Source of the DNA: an uncultured Coriobacteriaceae bacterium
GTDB taxonomy: Bacteria > Actinomycetota > Coriobacteriia > Coriobacteriales > Atopobiaceae
DNA: 64,000 nucleotides
Direction of reading: 5' to 3'
Assembly: GCA_902778135.1 (NCBI GenBank)
Contig: CACYWP010000001.1
Location: forward strand, 148,104-212,103
The notes beneath the pieces were generated by a model. It was not told the origin of the DNA. It saw only the letters and a program-made list of their open reading frames with translations, and ran no database searches. Shown piece by piece: positions 27,941-37,074 of this stretch. Numbering within the stretch: the stretch's first letter is position 1; every line of letters begins with the position of its first letter. The translations under genes were made by a program, and so were the position numbers.

Positions 27941-29064
27941 TGGCCGACCTATCCAGGCAGACCGACATCGTGGTCGTCAAGATCGGCTCGTCCACGCTGG
28001 TGGACGAGGCGGGGGCGGTCGACCGTGCCTTCATCTCCGACCTCTGCGACCAGGTGGTCGCCCTCATGCGTCGGGGCAAGCGGGTGGTCATCGTCTCCTC
28101 AGGCGCAGCCGCCGCCGGCATGGAGCGCCTGGGCTTCGCGAGCCGCCCGACCGACATGCCCAGCCTGCAGGCATGCGCGGCCTGTGGCCAGGCTGCCCTG
28201 ACCGAGGTGTATGCGGGCGTCCTGGCCCGCCAGGGCATAGCCTGCGGGCAGGTCCTGCTGACCCGGCGCGACGTCATCGACCGCGAGGGCTACCTCAACG
28301 CGAGAAACACCCTGGAGCGTCTGCTTGAGCTGGGCGTCGTGCCGGTCGTCAACGAGAACGACACGGTGTCGGTCGCCGAGTTCGCCTTCGGCGACAACGA
28401 CATGCTGGGCGCCATCGTCTCGACGCTGATCGGTGCCGACCTGTACGTCATCATGTCCGACATCGATGGCCTGTACACCGCAAACCCCTCCACCAACCCC
28501 GATGCGCGATTCATAGCGCATCTGGACCGCATTGGGCCCGACGTGCTGGAGATGGCGGGTGGAGCGGGCTCTGCGGTGGGGACCGGGGGCATGCTCACGA
28601 AGCTGCGCGCCGCCCGCGCCCTGCTGGCCGCAGGCATCCCCACCGTCATCTGCAAGGGCAGGCGTCCCGGCGTGCTGGACGAGGTCGTCTGGGGCGAGGG
28701 CGTGGGCACCCGCTTCGACCCGCCGCTGGGGCAGTCGCACGAGAGCCCCCGCAAGTTCTGGATCGGCTTGGCCGAGGTGCCGCGTGGCACCCTGACGCTG
28801 GACGAGGGGGCGTGCGCGGCCGTCATCAAGCGCGGCGCCTCCGTGCTGCCGGTGGGCGTCGTCGCGACCGAGGGGACCTATGACGCAGGTGACGTCGTCA
28901 ACGTCGTGACACCCGACGGGGCACTCATCGGCAGGGGCACGGTGCGCTACTCGTCGGACGAGATGGTGCGCGTCAGGGGCCTGAAGCTCGACGTCATCGC
29001 GCGGTTCATGCCGGAGAAGGACGGCCAGCCGGCCATCCATCGCGACGAGCTGCTGGTGTTCTAG
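27940..29064 (+). CDS. proB: Glutamate 5-kinase
   Basis: Phosphorylates glutamate in the first step of proline synthesis. It has 374 residues: an amino acid kinase domain (VVVKIGSSTLVDEAGAVD, VVIVSSGAAAAGMERLG, VVNENDTVSVAEFAFGDND) and a C-terminal PUA domain from about residue 280. The PUA domain is usual in this enzyme. It overlaps obgE by one base, so the two are translated together. The partner gene proA, often next in this order, is absent here; nadD follows. Confidence 0.96.
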
Positions 29065-29097
29065 CCCATGGCGGCCGACGGCGAAAGGGGACGCACC

Positions 29098-29832
29098 ATG
29101 ACCGCACGGGACGACGGAATGCGAGGCCCGGTCGGGATGCGCGGGCAGGCAGACCTGCCCCCTCTGGGACAGGACCCGACCCGTGCCTACCGGCTGGGCA
29201 TCATGGGAGGAACCTTCGACCCCATCCACCACGGGCACCTGGTCGCCGCCGAGCAGGCCTTCGACGACCTCGGGCTGGACGTGGTCGTCTTCATGCCCGC
29301 GGGCAGCCCGGCCTTCAAGCAGGACAAGCGCGTGACGGCGGGGGAGGACCGCTATGCGATGACCTTGCTGGCGACCTCGGACAACCCCCATTTCCTGGCC
29401 AGCCGCTTCGAGGTAGACCGTGCGGGCGTCACCTATACGGCGGAGACCCTGCGGCTGCTGCGCGACATCTATCCCGAGAACGTGTCCTTCTACTTCATCA
29501 CGGGCGCCGACGCCATCGCGGAGGTGGTCACGTGGCGTGACGCGGCGACCATCGCCCAGCTTGCGCACCTGGTCGGCGCGACGCGTCCGGGATACGACCT
29601 GAGCGTCGCCCGCCATGCCATCGCCCAGTCCCCACTCGACTTCGATGTCACCTACCTCGAGGTGCCCGCGCTGGCCATATCCTCGAGCGACCTGCGGGCG
29701 AGGGTGGATGCCGGGCAGAGCCTGCGCTACCTCACGCCCGACCCGGTGACGGGCTACATCCACAAGCACAGGCTCTATGGAGCGCGTGCCAACCGTTACG
29801 GCAGGGAGGGGGTGTCGGAGGATGCCCTATGA
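29098..29832 (+). CDS. nadD: Nicotinate-nucleotide adenylyltransferase
   Basis: Makes deamido-NAD from nicotinate mononucleotide and ATP. I choose ATG 29098 because GAAAGGGG lies 6 bases upstream; the ATG at 29068 has no ribosome site. This gives 244 residues with a short extension of about 35 residues before the catalytic start RLGIMGGTFDPIHHGHLV, which holds the (H/T)xGH nucleotidyl transferase motif. The second motif is ISSSDLRARV. It overlaps yqeK by 11 bp. Confidence 0.95.
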   Translation: MTARDDGMRGPVGMRGQADLPPLGQDPTRAYRLGIMGGTFDPIHHGHLVAAEQAFDDLGLDVVVFMPAGSPAFKQDKRVTAGEDRYAMTLLATSDNPHFLASRFEVDRAGVTYTAETLRLLRDIYPENVSFYFITGADAIAEVVTWRDAATIAQLAHLVGATRPGYDLSVARHAIAQSPLDFDVTYLEVPALAISSSDLRARVDAGQSLRYLTPDPVTGYIHKHRLYGARANRYGREGVSEDAL

Positions 29833-30481
29833 CAAGAGGGGTATCTGGTCCATCGAGGTGGCAGACCCGGGCTATGGCGCGGGCGATTGCGAGCTGGTGA
29901 GGAGCCTCGAGGCTGACCTGCGCGACCACATGGAGCAGGCCAAGCCCAAGCGCTACCAGCACTCGCTATCGGTTGCCCATGTCGCAGAGCAGATGGCGCT
30001 GGCCTATGGGGTCGACCCGCTGCTGGCGCGTGTCGCGGGCATCCTGCACGACTGGGACAAGGTGCTGGATGCGGACGGTCAGATCGCCCTTGCCGGGCGT
30101 CTGGGCATCGACCTGGGGGTGGAGCCCGTCCTCGTGCAGCCACTGCTGCATGGCATGACGGCCGCACGCCATCTGCCACAGCGCTATCCCGACCTTCCCG
30201 CCGACGTCTGGCAGGCGATAGAGCGTCACACGATCGGCCATGCCGACATGTCCGCGTTGGACATGGTCGTCTTCGTCGCCGATGGCATCGAGCCCCTGCG
30301 CCGCGACGTCAGCGCGATTCACGAGGTGCGCGAGCTGGTCGACGCGCGTGCCCCCCTCGAGGACGTGTATTGGACCTCCTTCTACCACGGGGTCTCGTAC
30401 GTCATCGACACCGAACGCTACCTTTATCCCGGGACGCTCAACATCTACAATGAGCTTGCCCTGCGCCGCAGGGCTCGCTGA
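29822..30481 (+). CDS. yqeK: HD-domain hydrolase YqeK
   Basis: It has 219 residues. The HD metal site is seen in YQHSLSVAHVAEQMA (first His), AGILHDWDKVLD (His-Asp), LLHGMTAARHL and ERHTIGHADMSALDMVVFVAD. Members of this family are described as symmetrical diadenosine tetraphosphate hydrolases. The start ATG 29822 lies within the end of nadD, and rsfS follows 20 bp later; nadD-yqeK-rsfS is a conserved trio. Confidence 0.92.
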   Translation: MPYDKRGIWSIEVADPGYGAGDCELVRSLEADLRDHMEQAKPKRYQHSLSVAHVAEQMALAYGVDPLLARVAGILHDWDKVLDADGQIALAGRLGIDLGVEPVLVQPLLHGMTAARHLPQRYPDLPADVWQAIERHTIGHADMSALDMVVFVADGIEPLRRDVSAIHEVRELVDARAPLEDVYWTSFYHGVSYVIDTERYLYPGTLNIYNELALRRRAR

Positions 30482-30501
30482 CGAAAGGAGCAAGGAACTA
30501 C

Positions 30502-30921
30502 ATGGCAGTCACACCACTCGAGCTGGCCAAGGTCGCGGCAACCGCCGCTGACGACAAGAAGGCGACCGACATCCTCGTGCTGGATCTCACGGACAAGTCC
30601 GACGCATGCGACTACTTCGTGATCTGCACCGTCTCCAACAACCCCATGATGGACGCGGTGGTCGAGGAGGTACAGGAGAGGGTTCGTCTCAACTGCCATG
30701 AGAAGCCCCTGTCCGTCGAGGGTCGCGCCGGCGCAACTTGGATCCTGGTCGACTACGGAGCCGTGGTGCTGCACGTCTTCCGCGAGGAGGCGCGCGACTT
30801 CTATCGCCTGGAGCGACTGTGGGGCGATGCCCCGCACGTCCGGCTCGACCTGGAGGGCGCGACGCCCGAGGACGAGTGGCTGACCGAGGGCGAGCAGTTC
30901 GAGGACATGCCCGAGGCATAG
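30502..30921 (+). CDS. rsfS: Ribosomal silencing factor RsfS
   Basis: Binds L14 on the 50S subunit and blocks joining to 30S under poor nutrition. It has 139 residues and starts behind GAAAGGAGCAAGG. The family core is DILVLDLTDKSDACDYFVIC and GRAGATWILVDYGAVVLHVF, followed by FYRLERLWGDAP. It is last in the obgE-proB-nadD-yqeK-rsfS run. Confidence 0.96.
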   Translation: MAVTPLELAKVAATAADDKKATDILVLDLTDKSDACDYFVICTVSNNPMMDAVVEEVQERVRLNCHEKPLSVEGRAGATWILVDYGAVVLHVFREEARDFYRLERLWGDAPHVRLDLEGATPEDEWLTEGEQFEDMPEA

Positions 30922-30972
30922 GTGCCGTGGCCCTGCGTCACGGGGAGGCCGGCATCGGATCCGAGGTCGTAC

Positions 30973-30998
30973 GACCCCCTGTCGACAGGCAGGGGGTC
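30973..30998. terminator. Hairpin between convergent rsfS and dinB
   Basis: A perfect 9-bp stem (GACCCCCTG/CAGGGGGTC) with an 8-base loop lies between two converging genes. Neither side has a T-run, so it may act in both directions weakly. Confidence 0.5.
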
Positions 30999-31026
30999 GC
31001 GTCATGCGACGCGGTCCCGCCTGAGG

Positions 31027-32307
31027 TCAGTCCCGACCGTCCATGGGCAGGGTATGGGACGTGTCGTCACGGAAGCGCAGGTCGCGACCATAGGAGAGGG
31101 CATCGGAGCCAAAGCGCCTGCGGATGTCGTCCGTGGCCACGGACAGCGCCCTCAGGTCGCGCGCGTGGGAGGACGGGGTGGCTCCCGCACCGTCCGGCGT
31201 GGCGTCGTCGCCGGCAAACAGGTCCATCTGGCGTGGGCGCGCGCCGTCGAACCCGCTGACGCCGACGCCGACCAGGCGCACCCCGGTTCCCTCCACCCAG
31301 AGCCCGTCCAGCAGCTCGCGCGCGACGGCGCCAAACACGTGCTCGTCGTCGGTCGGTTCGTCCAGCTGCCGCTGGGCCGTGTGGGTGTGGTAGATGTCGA
31401 ACTTCAGCTTGAGCGTCACTTGGGTCCCAGCCAGCCCCTTCTTGCGCAGGCGGCTGCCGGCCAGTGCGCTGACGTGGCCGATCGCCGCCTCAAGCTCCTC
31501 GCGGGTGGTCAGGTCGTGGGCGAAGGTGCGCTCGTTCGAGACGGACTTGACCTCCTCGGGCTCGTCAGACGCGCGTACGACCGACTCCTCGCGGCCGGCC
31601 GCGCGCAGGACCATGCGAGGCCCATGCACGCCGAAGGCCCTCCTCATGCGCTCGGGGTCTTGGGCGGCCAGCTGTCCCAGGGTCCGGATTCCCATCTCCG
31701 ACAACCGGCTCTCGCTGGCCGCACCGATGCCGCTCAGGGCACGTACGGGCAGGGGGGCGAGGAAGGCGCCCTCGGTTCCCGGCAGGACCACGGTCAGGCC
31801 TCGCGGCTTCTGACGCTCCGAGGCGATCTTCGCCACCGTCTTGTTGACACCCAGTCCGATGGAGCAGGTGATGCCCAGCCGGGACACGCGGTCCTGTATG
31901 CGACGGCAGATGTCGATGGGGCTCTCCCGGGAGAAGCGGCCCGGCGTCACGTCGAAGAAGGCCTCGTCGATGGAGACCTGCTCGACCAGGGGCGTCTCGT
32001 CCCCGAGGATGGCCATCACCTGGTCGGACAGCTCGCGGTAGCGGGCATGGTGCCCATGGGTCCAGATCGCCTGGGGGCACAGGCGCTTGGCCTGGAACGA
32101 GGGCATTGCCGAGTGGACGCCGTACCTGCGCGCCTCGTAGGAGGCCGTCGAGACGACGCCGCGTCGCTCGGCGGAGCCACCGACGATGACCGGCTTGCCG
32201 CGCCATTCGGGATGGTCCAGCTGCTCGACCGACGCGAAGAACGCGTCGAGGTCCATCAGCCCGACCGCCCGGCCCTGCCAGGGGATGTCTGTCGCGAAAT
32301 CTGCCAT
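31027..32307 (-). CDS. dinB: DNA polymerase IV (Y-family, DinB)
   Basis: An error-prone translesion polymerase. The start is ATG 32307-32305, giving 426 residues; the longer open frame upstream is the shadow of the kinase gene. Catalytic carboxylates are in VGLMDLDAFFASVEQLD and SIDEAFFDVT. YSMPSFQAK-like and GLGVNKTVAKIASE segments and a helix-hairpin-helix (LSGIGAASESRLSEMGIRTL) are present. The last residues do not show an obvious beta-clamp box by eye. It is the last gene of a minus-strand block after a 62-bp gap. Confidence 0.95.
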   Translation of the reverse strand: MADFATDIPWQGRAVGLMDLDAFFASVEQLDHPEWRGKPVIVGGSAERRGVVSTASYEARRYGVHSAMPSFQAKRLCPQAIWTHGHHARYRELSDQVMAILGDETPLVEQVSIDEAFFDVTPGRFSRESPIDICRRIQDRVSRLGITCSIGLGVNKTVAKIASERQKPRGLTVVLPGTEGAFLAPLPVRALSGIGAASESRLSEMGIRTLGQLAAQDPERMRRAFGVHGPRMVLRAAGREESVVRASDEPEEVKSVSNERTFAHDLTTREELEAAIGHVSALAGSRLRKKGLAGTQVTLKLKFDIYHTHTAQRQLDEPTDDEHVFGAVARELLDGLWVEGTGVRLVGVGVSGFDGARPRQMDLFAGDDATPDGAGATPSSHARDLRALSVATDDIRRRFGSDALSYGRDLRFRDDTSHTLPMDGRD

Positions 32308-32369
32308 AGGGTCAGTATAGCCCGCCCCGCTCCTCCCAATGTCCGCCCGCGGGGTGGGGACGTGGCCCG

Positions 32370-33608
32370 CTAGAAGGCGACCGTGAAGGTCGTCCCCTCC
32401 TCCTCGGTGCTGCTCACCGAGATCTTGCCGCCGTGGGCGTCCACGATGCCCTTGGCGATGGCCAGGCCGAGACCGAAGCCCCCCTCCGCCTCGCGGCTGC
32501 GCGCCTCGTCCGTGCGATAGAAGCGCTCGAAGACGTGGGGGAGGTCCTCGGCGTCGATGGGGCTGCCCATGTTGTGGACCGCCAGGATCGGATGCCCGGA
32601 CGACCCGGACAGGCGCACCGTCACCGTGCTGCCCCGGGCCGCGTACTTGCAGGCGTTGTCGACGAGGATGCGCACGACCCGCTCGATCCACTCCGGGTCC
32701 CCGGAGACGTGCAGGTCCGGGGCAATGTCGTCCTCGACGAGGCAGCCTCGCTCGAAGGCGATGGCGTCGAACTCCAGCGTGGCCGCCTCGACCATCTCGG
32801 AGAGGTCGATGTCCTCGTGGCGCATCGCGCCGGCCGAGACGCCCGCGGCGGACTCGTCGGCCCGAGCCAGCTGAAGCAGGTCGCCCACCAGCGCCTTCAT
32901 GTGGCTCGCCTCGTCGGCGGTGCTGCGCACCCAGCGCATGGCATCCTCGCCGATGGTCTCGTCCCGCTCGAGGATCTGGGTGTTGGCGAGGATGACGGCA
33001 AGGGGGGTCTTCAGCTCGTGCGAGGCGTCCGCGACGAAGCGTCGCTGCTGCTCCCAGGCGCGCTCCACCGGGCGCAGCGCCCAGTCGGAGAGCCACCAGG
33101 TGATGGCGTAGAGCACGGCCAGCGCGATGACGACGATCTGGAGGTCCTTGATTGCCTGCTCGCGCAGGATCGTGTCCGACGACGAGGTGTCGATCAGCGC
33201 TATGCGGATCTCGTCGTCCTCGGTGTAGATGCTGGTCCAGGCGATGTGGGTTTCACGGTCGAGTCCGCTCTGCTCCCCGCCGCTGACGACGCGGTCGATG
33301 ACGCTTTCGAGGACGCTCGTGTTGATGATGACCGGGGCGTCGCTGACCTCGACGATGATGCCCTCGGGGTCGACCTCCACGAGCAGGCCCAGCATGCCTC
33401 CCATGCGGCTGCCGTCGGGCTGCCGCATCATGCCCATCATGGGACGGTCGTCCATGCTCCCGTAGACGCTGCGGTTCAGGGAGTCCTCGATCATCTGCAT
33501 CTGGGTCTGGTAGGTTGCCAGGTAGGTGGAGCCGAGCACCGCCACGAGGACGGTGCCGACGAGTGCCATGACGATGGCTATGAACTTGTGACGCAGTCGC
33601 TTCAGCAT
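32370..33608 (-). CDS. Two-component sensor histidine kinase
   Basis: It has 412 residues: a membrane helix at about 9-30, an extracellular sensor of about 125 residues, a second helix at about 145-165, then HisKA with the phosphorylated His in VADASHELKTPLAVIL, and an HATPase domain (LVDNACKYAARGS, GGFGLGLAIAKGIVDAHGG). No full HAMP domain is evident. The sensor region is unusual in carrying a methionine-rich stretch (MDDRPMMGMMRQPDGSRMGG), which hints at metal or redox sensing, an inference. It follows its response regulator by 21 bp. Confidence 0.93.
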   Translation of the reverse strand: MLKRLRHKFIAIVMALVGTVLVAVLGSTYLATYQTQMQMIEDSLNRSVYGSMDDRPMMGMMRQPDGSRMGGMLGLLVEVDPEGIIVEVSDAPVIINTSVLESVIDRVVSGGEQSGLDRETHIAWTSIYTEDDEIRIALIDTSSSDTILREQAIKDLQIVVIALAVLYAITWWLSDWALRPVERAWEQQRRFVADASHELKTPLAVILANTQILERDETIGEDAMRWVRSTADEASHMKALVGDLLQLARADESAAGVSAGAMRHEDIDLSEMVEAATLEFDAIAFERGCLVEDDIAPDLHVSGDPEWIERVVRILVDNACKYAARGSTVTVRLSGSSGHPILAVHNMGSPIDAEDLPHVFERFYRTDEARSREAEGGFGLGLAIAKGIVDAHGGKISVSSTEEEGTTFTVAF

Positions 33609-33629
33609 GGGGGCTCCCCGACGGGCGCG

Positions 33630-34307
33630 CTAGGCCGAGAGCACCTCGAGGCGATAGCCCAGCATGCGTAGCGTCGTGATCTGGACCTTCGACTTCAGGT
33701 GGTTGAGCTTCTTGCGCAGGAAGGAGATGTAGGCCTCCACCGAGTTCTCGGAGGTGTCCCCGTCGGTGCCCCAGACGCGCGTCAGCAGGTCCTGCTTGGA
33801 GACGACGCGTGCCGTCGAGCTCATCAGCATGCGCAGGACCTCGAACTCCTTGCCCGAGAGGTGCACGCTGCGGTCGGCACAGCGCAGGTCGTGGGTGGCC
33901 AGGTCGAGGGTGAGGTCGGCGAACCCAACCTCGTCGAGCACGACCTCGCCCTGGCGCCGGGTCAGCGCGCGCAGGCGCGCCAGCAGCTCGGGCGCCTCGA
34001 AGGGCTTGGTCATGTAGTCGTCCGCGCCGGCGTCGAGGCCGCTCACCTTGTCCGTCGTCGAGGTGCGTGCCGTCAGCATCAGGACGGGGATGGGGTTGCG
34101 CTGGCGGCGCAGCTCGTGCACCAGCTCGGTGCCGCTCATGCGCGGCAACATGACATCGAGCACGACCGCGTCGAACAGTCCGCTCTCGGCGGACAGCAGC
34201 CCCGAGCTGCCGTCATAGCAGGCCTCGGCGTTGTAGCCCGCGTCCTCGAGGATGCGGCAGATGGCATCGGCCAGGTTGCGCTCGTCTTCGACTACCAGTA
34301 TGTTCAT
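33630..34307 (-). CDS. OmpR-family response regulator
   Basis: It has 225 residues. The receiver domain begins NILVVEDERNLADAI; the phosphoacceptor Asp is in DAVVLDVMLPRMSG and the switch Lys in DYMTKPFEAPELLARL. A winged-helix DNA-binding domain follows (LSGKEFEVLRMLMSS, ending SKVQITTLRMLGYRLEV). It pairs with the histidine kinase just downstream. Its target is unknown. The divergent rpsP promoter lies in the shared 235-bp gap, but nothing shows that it controls rpsP. Confidence 0.95.
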   Translation of the reverse strand: MNILVVEDERNLADAICRILEDAGYNAEACYDGSSGLLSAESGLFDAVVLDVMLPRMSGTELVHELRRQRNPIPVLMLTARTSTTDKVSGLDAGADDYMTKPFEAPELLARLRALTRRQGEVVLDEVGFADLTLDLATHDLRCADRSVHLSGKEFEVLRMLMSSTARVVSKQDLLTRVWGTDGDTSENSVEAYISFLRKKLNHLKSKVQITTLRMLGYRLEVLSA

Positions 34308-34440
34308 GCGCCTACCTCCTGACGGCTCGCATGCCCTTCCCTGTCATCATCCTACTGCCCGGGTCTTAAAACCCCCTGAATTCGGGACGTTTCGGTGCCC
34401 CGCACCCCTGCTTCGGGTGCCGGTTCACAAAAACTGCACC

Positions 34441-34468
34441 TTGCACCCACCCTCTATAGTCGTAGAAT
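34441..34468 (+). promoter_or_regulatory. Promoter of the rpsP operon
   Basis: TTGCAC (34441-34446), a 16-bp spacer and TAGAAT (34463-34468), 74 bases before rpsP. The rest of 34308-34542 shows no gene. Confidence 0.65.
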
Positions 34469-34542
34469 AGATATTCGTTTGTGGCCCTGCGGCGCGGTCA
34501 ACCCTTATATCCACGTGCGCCGCCTGTCTGGAGGAGTTTTCA

Positions 34543-34857
34543 TTGGCAGTCAAGATTCGCCTGGCCCGTCACGGTGCCAAGAAGCGTCCGTTCTACCGCG
34601 TCGTCGTCGCTGACGGCCGCATGCCGCGCGATGGCCGTTACATCGAGCTGGTCGGTCGCTACAACCCCATCGCCAACCCCAAGGTCATCGATCTCGACCT
34701 CGAGAAGATCGACGCCTGGATCGCCAAGGGTGCCCAGCCCACCAACGCCGTGTCCCACCTCATCGACATCGCGCGTTCCGACGCTCCCGCGCCGGAGAAG
34801 AAGCAGAAGCTCTCCAAGAAGGCCGCTGCCAAGGCCGCTGCCGATTCCGAGGAGTAG
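34543..34857 (+). CDS. rpsP: 30S ribosomal protein S16
   Basis: It has 104 residues from a TTG start placed 9 bases after GGAGGAG. The N-terminus [20 protein letters not shown] is standard, and the Ala/Lys-rich tail is normal for actinobacterial S16. It is first of the conserved rpsP-khpA-rimM-trmD operon, here extended by lepB. Confidence 0.98.
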   Translation: MAVKIRLARHGAKKRPFYRVVVADGRMPRDGRYIELVGRYNPIANPKVIDLDLEKIDAWIAKGAQPTNAVSHLIDIARSDAPAPEKKQKLSKKAAAKAAADSEE

Positions 34858-34862
34858 CACCT

Positions 34863-35159
34863 GTGGCCAACGAGATGACCGAGACCATCGAGGCTGGAGC
34901 CGCCTCTCCGGAGATGCCCTCCGACAAGGTCGCAGACCTGGTCGAGTACATCGTGTGCGGCCTCGTGAGCGATGACGAGGCCGTCTCCCTTGACGTCACC
35001 GACGGTCCCGACGGCGCGCTCATCGAGGTGAGCTGTGCCGAGGAGGATGCTGGTCGCATCATCGGGCGCCGTGGCCGCACGATCAAGGCCATCCGGACGC
35101 TTGCCCGAGCGCTGGGCTCTCGCGTCGGGACTTCCGTCGAGGTCGAGGTCCTGGGGTAG
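34863..35159 (+). CDS. khpA: KH-domain RNA-binding protein KhpA
   Basis: It has 98 residues with a GTG start 5 bp after rpsP, behind GAGGAG inside the rpsP end. One KH domain carries the GxxG loop in AGRIIGRRGRTIKAIRTLAR. Relatives work with KhpB in RNA binding and cell elongation. An N-terminal acidic extension of about 20 residues is longer than in most members. Confidence 0.95.
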   Translation: MANEMTETIEAGAASPEMPSDKVADLVEYIVCGLVSDDEAVSLDVTDGPDGALIEVSCAEEDAGRIIGRRGRTIKAIRTLARALGSRVGTSVEVEVLG

Positions 35160-35163
35160 GAGC

Positions 35164-35688
35164 TTGCGCACCCGCTATCGAGCCATAGCCCGTGTGGTCA
35201 AACCGCATGGAAAGAGGGGGGAGGTCGTGACGGTTCCCGTTCACGGCCTTCCCCCTATGCTGCGTGAGGGGATGCGGGTGGCCGTCGTGCCACCCCTGCT
35301 GAAGGGTGACCGCTGGCATATGGTCGGCTCCGTCTCTGCCGACGGAGGCCCGGGCCAGATGGTCGCGCTCTCGGGCGTCCGCGACATTGCCGCGGCGGAC
35401 GAGCTGGTGGGCAAGACGCTGCTCGCCGACGTCGCCGACCTGCCGGAGGGGTATGCCCTGCACGATGCGGACGCACTGCTTGGTCGGGAGGTCGTGGACG
35501 AGCGGTATGGCGCGCTGGGAGCCATCGACGAGATCCTGGTGGGCGTCGCCAACGACGTGTGGGTCATCCAGGGTCCCTATGGCGAGGTGCTGGTGCCGGT
35601 CGTCGACGAGGTCGTCTCCCCGCCTGACGGCGAGGGGCCCATACGCGTCAGCGTTCCTGCGGGGACCATAGACGATGGGGAGGCGTGA
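35164..35688 (+). CDS. rimM: Ribosome maturation factor RimM
   Basis: Helps mature the 30S head and binds S19. It has 174 residues. I use TTG 35164, since it yields the family N-terminus ARVVKPHGKRGEVVTVPV after nine residues. The only in-frame alternative downstream (GTG 35193) would cut into the first strand. The C-terminal PRC-barrel includes YGEVLVPVVDEVV. The stop is 2 bases before the chosen trmD start, and a GTG overlaps it. Confidence 0.93.
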   Translation: MRTRYRAIARVVKPHGKRGEVVTVPVHGLPPMLREGMRVAVVPPLLKGDRWHMVGSVSADGGPGQMVALSGVRDIAAADELVGKTLLADVADLPEGYALHDADALLGREVVDERYGALGAIDEILVGVANDVWVIQGPYGEVLVPVVDEVVSPPDGEGPIRVSVPAGTIDDGEA

Positions 35689-35690
35689 GC

Positions 35691-36446
35691 ATGCGCTTCG
35701 ATGCCATCTCGGTCATACCGCAGGTCTTCGACGGGTATCTGGGAGCCTCGATCCTCGGGCGTGCCGCGGCCCGTGGCATCTACGAGTTCCATGCCCATGA
35801 CCTGCGCGATTGGACGCACGACCGCCACCGCACGGTGGACGACGCGCCCTTCGGCGGCGGGCAGGGGATGCTCATGAAGCCCGAGCCCATCTACGAGGCG
35901 GTCGAGGCCGTCTCGTCCATGGCGTCGCCCAGGCCCCATGTCGTCTTCTTCTCGCCCTGCGGCACGCCCTTCGACCAGGGGGTGGCACGCCGGCTGGCGG
36001 GCATGGGGCGCATCTGCTTCGTGTGCGGGCGCTACGAGGGCATGGACGAGCGCGTCTACCAGCTGGCGGACGAGGTGCTCTCGTTGGGGGACTTCGTCCT
36101 GACCGGCGGCGAGCTGGCGGCCCTCGCCGTCACCGACGCCGTCGTGCGCCTGCTGCCGGGGGCGCTGGGCGACGAGATGAGCGCCCAGGACGAGTCGTTC
36201 TCGGACGGGTTGCTGGAGTATGCGCAATACACCCGCCCGGCAAGCTTCAGGGGGATGGACGTCCCCGCGGTGCTGCTGTCCGGGGACCATGGGGCGGTCG
36301 ACCGCTGGCGGCGGACCAGCTCGCTGGAGCGCACGGCAGCCCTGCGGCCCGACCTGCTGGGGGACGTCGACCTCTCGTCCGACGAGCTTGCGCTCGTCGA
36401 CGCAATCCTGCACAACCGCGAGACGGGGGAAGGAGCGCCAGCGTGA
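35691..36446 (+). CDS. trmD: tRNA (guanine-N1)-methyltransferase
   Basis: Methylates G37 of tRNAs with the SPOUT knot fold. It has 251 residues from ATG 35691, 8 bases after GGGGAGG; the GTG 6 bases earlier is too close to it. Signatures are DDAPFGGGQGMLMKPEPIYE, CGRYEGMDERV and SLGDFVLTGGELAALA. It overlaps lepB by 4 bp. Confidence 0.97.
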   Translation: MRFDAISVIPQVFDGYLGASILGRAAARGIYEFHAHDLRDWTHDRHRTVDDAPFGGGQGMLMKPEPIYEAVEAVSSMASPRPHVVFFSPCGTPFDQGVARRLAGMGRICFVCGRYEGMDERVYQLADEVLSLGDFVLTGGELAALAVTDAVVRLLPGALGDEMSAQDESFSDGLLEYAQYTRPASFRGMDVPAVLLSGDHGAVDRWRRTSSLERTAALRPDLLGDVDLSSDELALVDAILHNRETGEGAPA

Positions 36447-37030
36447 GCGCGGCTCGTCATGACAGAAGGACCGTGCAGCCGTCCGGGGAGCGTGACTCCG
36501 CCTGGGGCGAGCTGTTCGTGACCATAGGGATGGCGCTGGGCATGGCCATCCTCATCCGCGTGTTCGTTGCCGAGACCTACGCGATTCCCTCGGGCTCGAT
36601 GCTCGAGACCATCCAGCTGGGCGACCGCCTGGTGGGGGAGAAGGTCAGCCTGCGACTGCACCCACCCCAGCCAGGGGACATCGTCACCTTCGACGACCCG
36701 GACGGCTCGGGCGCGACGCTCATCAAGCGCGTCATCGCGACCGAGGGGCAGGTCGTCGACCTGCAGGATGGCATGGTCGTGGTGGACGGCGTCCCCATGC
36801 AGGAGGACTACGTCATGGGAAAGCCGAGCTATCCGCTCGATGGCCACGCCACCAACCTCACCGAGAACGTCACCTTCCCCTACACGGTGCCCACGGGATG
36901 CCTGTGGGTGATGGGGGACAACCGCACCAACTCCCTCGACTCGCGCTACTTCGGGGCGATTCCCCTCACGTCCGTGACGTCGAAGGCGCTCTTCATCTTC
37001 TGGCCGATCTCAAACGCGCGCTTCCTGTAG
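36443..37030 (+). CDS. lepB: Type I signal peptidase
   Basis: Cleaves signal peptides at the outer face of the membrane. It has 195 residues from GTG 36443, which overlaps the trmD stop. One N-terminal helix (ELFVTIGMALGMAILIRVFV) is followed by the catalytic Ser in IPSGSMLETI, the catalytic Lys in LIKRVIATEGQ and box E GDNRTNSLDSRYFG. It would process the three secreted proteases at 52-60 kb among others. Confidence 0.95.
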   Translation: MSAARHDRRTVQPSGERDSAWGELFVTIGMALGMAILIRVFVAETYAIPSGSMLETIQLGDRLVGEKVSLRLHPPQPGDIVTFDDPDGSGATLIKRVIATEGQVVDLQDGMVVVDGVPMQEDYVMGKPSYPLDGHATNLTENVTFPYTVPTGCLWVMGDNRTNSLDSRYFGAIPLTSVTSKALFIFWPISNARFL

Positions 37031-37074
37031 CGCGTCGGCCATCTGTCCAACCACGAGCATAGGAGGAGAAGGAC

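Noticed and set aside
29068..29097. Upstream ATG as the nadD start
   Set aside because: No ribosome binding site precedes it, while GAAAGGGG sits well placed before the ATG at 29098.
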